Of a DNA stretch of 6,085 bases, positions 4,191 to 6,085 are shown piece by piece. The DNA is taken from the NCBI GenBank assembly GCA_027886925.1, contig JAPCJN010000123.1, forward strand, positions 1 to 6,085. Direction: 5' to 3'. Numbering within the stretch: the stretch's first letter is position 1; the number at the start of each line of letters is the position of its first letter. The notes under the pieces are model-generated. The model saw only the letters and a list, made by a program, of their open reading frames with translations. It had not been told where the DNA came from and searched no databases. A program made the translations under genes and the position numbers. This DNA comes from Nitrososphaerota archaeon (GTDB taxonomy: Archaea; Thermoproteota; Nitrososphaeria; Nitrososphaerales; UBA183).

Positions 4191-5279
4191 CTAGTTTGCC
4201 AAGATTGAGAGAGAGGTGATCCTTGGCAGACAGTCGACCATCTGCTGCCACGACTCCCCATCATCGGTGCTGTAGTAGATCTGCCCGGTGCTCGTCCCGC
4301 AATAAATGCCACCTTTCTCCTCTCCGTCGACCGCGACCGCCTCTCTCAGGACGTTGAAGTAGGCATGTTCAGGCAGCCCCTTGTGTGCCGCTGCCCAGGC
4401 CTTGCCTCCGTTGCTGGTCTTCCAGGCGCTGAACTTTCCTTTTGGCGGGAAGCGCCCATTCCCCTCTAGTGGGAAGACGTACGCTGTGTCGGGCTTGGTC
4501 CTGTTGACGGCGATGGGGAACCCAAAGTCGCTTGGAAGTCCCTTGTCGATCTCTGTCCAGTTCTCGCCAAAGTCGTTGCTCTTGTAGACGCCTCCGTGGT
4601 TCTGGAGGTAGAGGACGTCCGGCTTGCTCGGATTGAAGTCCATCTTGTGGACGCATTGACCATATTCTGGGTACTTGACAGGGGAAAAATCGACCCTGAT
4701 GTTCTTGTTCATAAAGCGCCAATCTTTCCCTCCGTTGTCCGTCCCTATCACCCCTACTGCCGAGATCCCGACTCGGATCTTCTTGGGGTCCTTGGCGTGG
4801 ACCATTATCGTGTGAAGACAAAGCCCTCCGTTCCCTGGGTTCCATTTCGCTCTCGTCGGGTGATAGTTGAGGCTGTCAAACTCCTTCCACGAAGCGCCGC
4901 CGTCGTCGCTGTAGAACAGGCCCGCAGGCTCCACACCCGCATAGATCCTTCCCCGCCCGTCAGGCTGGATGTTCCATGTCCGCTTCACAGCAAGCCCGTC
5001 CTTTTCCCCCTTGCCCTTCTTCTCCTTCTTCGCCTTGTATCTGGGAGCAGACTTGGTCTTCTTCCAGGCCTTGCCAAGGTCTGCGCTCTTGTAGATCACA
5101 GGGCCCCACGTCCATGTGTTGACCCCGGCGTAGAGAAGTGGCTTGTCGTCGCTGGTGTCAGCGGCAATGTCGTAGGTCTCGTAGCCATCGAAGAACGGAC
5201 CCCGGAACTTCCAGTTCCTTCGTGACGAATCGCCGTCAAAAATGAAACCTCCTTTCAGTGTGCCCACGAGTAGTTGCAT
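4191..5279 (-). CDS. BNR/Asp-box beta-propeller protein (sialidase/sortilin-like fold)
   Basis: A 362-residue protein with six Asp-box motifs (S/T-x-D/N-x-G-x-x-W): residues 65-72 SADLGKAW, 124-131 SDDGGASW, 180-187 TDNGGKDW, 234-241 SNDFGENW, 288-295 TSNGGKAW and 337-344 STDDGESW. Their even spacing indicates a multi-bladed propeller as in BNR, sialidase-like and Vps10/sortilin proteins. There is no signal peptide or membrane segment, so it probably acts in the cytosol. The first Asp box is followed by a lysine-rich loop at about 73-94 (YKAKKEKKGKGEK). Asp boxes stabilise the fold and do not by themselves show enzyme activity; I see no reason to call it a sialidase. ATG 5279 begins two bases after the stop of the MoaD-like gene, so the two are an operon and probably translationally coupled, suggesting a joint function. 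Confidence 0.85.
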   Translation of the reverse strand: MQLLVGTLKGGFIFDGDSSRRNWKFRGPFFDGYETYDIAADTSDDKPLLYAGVNTWTWGPVIYKSADLGKAWKKTKSAPRYKAKKEKKGKGEKDGLAVKRTWNIQPDGRGRIYAGVEPAGLFYSDDGGASWKEFDSLNYHPTRAKWNPGNGGLCLHTIMVHAKDPKKIRVGISAVGVIGTDNGGKDWRFMNKNIRVDFSPVKYPEYGQCVHKMDFNPSKPDVLYLQNHGGVYKSNDFGENWTEIDKGLPSDFGFPIAVNRTKPDTAYVFPLEGNGRFPPKGKFSAWKTSNGGKAWAAAHKGLPEHAYFNVLREAVAVDGEEKGGIYCGTSTGQIYYSTDDGESWQQMVDCLPRITSLSILAN

Positions 5280-5281
5280 GG

Positions 5282-5566
5282 CTACCCGGCTCCTCCAGCG
5301 ATGTTTGCAAGTATATAGATTTCGTCGCCGTCCTGAAAAGGGAGGTTCAGGCCCCTCGGGTCATGGCTCACGTTCTCGCCGTTCAAGAAGAGGTTCACGT
5401 AAGTCCTGATCCTTCCTGTCTCGTCACATATGCTGTCGCGGAATCCTTCGACGTCCCTGTCGACAACTTCAAGCAAATCACCAAGGTTGTGAGCGTCGGC
5501 GGAAAATTCGGGCTCCATTTCCAGGTGTCTTACCAGCATGCGAGTCACGTGGACCTTTACCGGCAT
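5282..5566 (-). CDS. MoaD/ThiS-like ubiquitin-fold protein with a GG-AG C-terminus
   Basis: A 94-residue beta-grasp protein. It has an N-terminal strand MPVKVHVTRMLV, a helix around NLGDLLEVVDRD (28-38), the central TYVNLFLNGENV (55-66) and the C-terminal DGDEIYILANIAGGAG. The NGENV and DGDEIYIL elements are typical of MoaD/ThiS sulfur carriers and archaeal SAMP-like modifiers. Those proteins end in Gly-Gly, whose carboxylate is adenylated by an E1-like enzyme. Here Gly91-Gly92 is followed by Ala-Gly, so a protease would have to remove two residues for carrier function, or the protein does something else. It is the first securely called gene of the operon with the BNR propeller. No E1-like, MoaE or thiG partner is in the window. 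ATG 5566 has no clear ribosome-binding site. A weak TATA-like CTTAACGA, about 26 bases upstream near 5592, would make it leaderless. Confidence 0.85.
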   Translation of the reverse strand: MPVKVHVTRMLVRHLEMEPEFSADAHNLGDLLEVVDRDVEGFRDSICDETGRIRTYVNLFLNGENVSHDPRGLNLPFQDGDEIYILANIAGGAG

Positions 5567-5739
5567 TCGTGCTTCGTGCAGGTTACTTCGTTAAGAGGAT
5601 TGGCCCGGCAGACAGACGACATGATTCCAAAAATCTGTCGGAGACTGGGTGTAGCCGACATTAGGAAGCTCCGTACTTTTTCGAGCATATTGAGACTCCA
5701 ACCTAGCTCTATAACCACTATAATCACCATAAACACCAT
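5557..5739 (-). CDS. Possible small membrane protein upstream of the MoaD-like gene (weak)
   Basis: From ATG 5739 (or TTG 5763) a frame of about 60 residues begins with a hydrophobic stretch, MVFMVIIVVIELGWSLNML, that could span a membrane. A Cys-containing tail follows, and the stop overlaps the MoaD-like start by 10 bases. The overlap would suit coupling. Against it, this is the divergent promoter region, no ribosome-binding site is visible, the tail looks non-family-like, and AT-rich DNA easily produces hydrophobic codons. I do not recognise the product. Confidence 0.25.
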   Translation of the reverse strand: MVFMVIIVVIELGWSLNMLEKVRSFLMSATPSLRQIFGIMSSVCRANPLNEVTCTKHECR

Positions 5740-5747
5740 CGACAGCG

Positions 5748-5755
5748 AATAAATA
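5748..5755 (+). promoter_or_regulatory. TATA-like element of the phosphodiesterase gene
   Basis: AATAAATA is centred about 30 bases upstream of ATG 5782 and 21 bases upstream of ATG 5773. Standard archaeal spacing predicts a start near 5778, which favours ATG 5782. Other AT-rich matches further upstream (CTATAACC and CTATAATC, 5709-5725) are possible alternatives. Confidence 0.35.
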
Positions 5756-5762
5756 CGAAACA

Positions 5763-5796
5763 AGCCCTTTCCATGCCTGCCATGGAAAGAAGGGCT
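5763..5796. repeat. Strong inverted repeat over the start codons of the phosphodiesterase gene
   Basis: TTTCCATG (5768-5775) pairs perfectly with CATGGAAA (5781-5788) around a five-base loop. The stem is extended by AGCCC (5763-5767) with GGGCT (5792-5796) across a three-base bulge. Both candidate ATGs lie in the arms. As RNA it could hide the start; as DNA it could be an operator. Confidence 0.55.
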
Positions 5797-6085
5797 AAGG
5801 TCCTCATAAAAAAAATACGGCTCGCATCATTGATAATGCTGATAACACTGATCTTGCCGTTATTTGCAGTCCCTGGAATGGCGGCAAGCAGTAAGATCGA
5901 CCACGTGCTGCTGATCTCTGTTGACGGGCTGCACCAATCTGACCTCGTATGGTACGCCAGTAACCATCCGGGCTCAGAGCTCGCCAAGATGTTCCACGGC
6001 GGCCTGGAGTTCACCAACGCCCAAACCTCCGACCCGTCGGACTCCGATCCGGGCGGCACCGCGCTGATGACCGGCGGCGACCCGC
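5782..6085 (+). CDS. Secreted type I phosphodiesterase/alkaline-phosphatase-superfamily enzyme, N-terminal part
   Basis: The gene has no stop before the right edge; about 101 residues are visible. A basic start (MERRAKVLIKKIR) and a hydrophobic stretch (about 14-31), followed by PGMAAS, form a signal peptide with likely cleavage near residues 34-35, so the enzyme is exported. The mature part starts KIDHVLLISVDGLHQSDL, where Asp48 is the expected metal ligand. TSDPSDSDPGGTALMTGGDP follows, with Ser88 in the place of the Ser/Thr nucleophile of the type I phosphodiesterase/nucleotide pyrophosphatase family. That motif usually reads SDSFPG, so Asp89 replaces Phe. It would hydrolyse phosphodiesters or phosphomonoesters outside the cell. 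Start 5782 is chosen over ATG 5773 from TATA spacing; the difference is three residues. It is divergent from the MoaD-like operon. Confidence 0.85.
   Translation, partial: MERRAKVLIKKIRLASLIMLITLILPLFAVPGMAASSKIDHVLLISVDGLHQSDLVWYASNHPGSELAKMFHGGLEFTNAQTSDPSDSDPGGTALMTGGDP

Noticed and set aside
3810..4208. Plus-strand frame of 132 codons
   Set aside because: It runs antisense through vapB 2, its promoter and the third border repeat, and its product has no family features.
4369..5225. Long frames within the propeller gene on both strands
   Set aside because: They are shadows of the propeller reading frame, whose six Asp boxes identify the real one.

Overview
The window looks archaeal, most likely Nitrososphaerota (Thaumarchaeota) or a close relative; the lineage is inferred, not proven. 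Most genes that could begin a transcript have an archaeal-type TATA element whose centre lies about 26 to 35 bases upstream of the preferred start codon. This implies leaderless or very short-leader transcripts. Shine-Dalgarno-like purine runs occur mainly at internal genes of operons. The gene content (two VapBC toxin-antitoxin pairs, a double SpoVT/AbrB-fold protein, a ubiquitin-like MoaD/ThiS protein beside a BNR propeller) fits that picture.

Layout. Positions 1-273 hold at most the tail of a gene entering from the left. 274-1392 (minus) encodes an epoxide hydrolase-type alpha/beta hydrolase. 1432-1690 has no convincing gene. From 1697 to 4155 lies an accessory segment divided by three direct copies of what looks like the 3' end of one tRNA gene (T-loop, T-stem and acceptor strand ending in CCGGCCCA), at 1697-1716, 3212-3258 and 4109-4155. 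No complete tRNA and no integrase is present. Between copies 1 and 2 lie a minus-strand double AbrB-fold gene (1777-2139) and, divergent from it, a vapB-vapC pair (2528-3233). Between copies 2 and 3 lies a second vapB-vapC pair on the minus strand (3980 down to 3344); its antitoxin gene is frameshifted while its toxin looks intact. Right of copy 3 the sequence looks like ordinary chromosome: a two-gene minus-strand operon, a MoaD/ThiS-like protein (5282-5566) followed by a six-Asp-box BNR propeller (4191-5279), and a divergent secreted phosphodiesterase/alkaline-phosphatase-superfamily gene (from 5782) that runs off the right edge.

How it fits together. My main interpretation is a stack of small toxin-antitoxin cassettes, each ending in a copy of a tRNA 3' end, probably left by repeated site-specific integration at one tRNA gene outside the window on the left. 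The two better-preserved borders share 38 of 47 positions, including a palindrome just upstream of the tRNA-like part, so the repeated unit is larger than the tRNA fragment. The toxin-antitoxin pairs would stabilise such islands. The metabolic genes at either side have no visible functional link with the cassettes.
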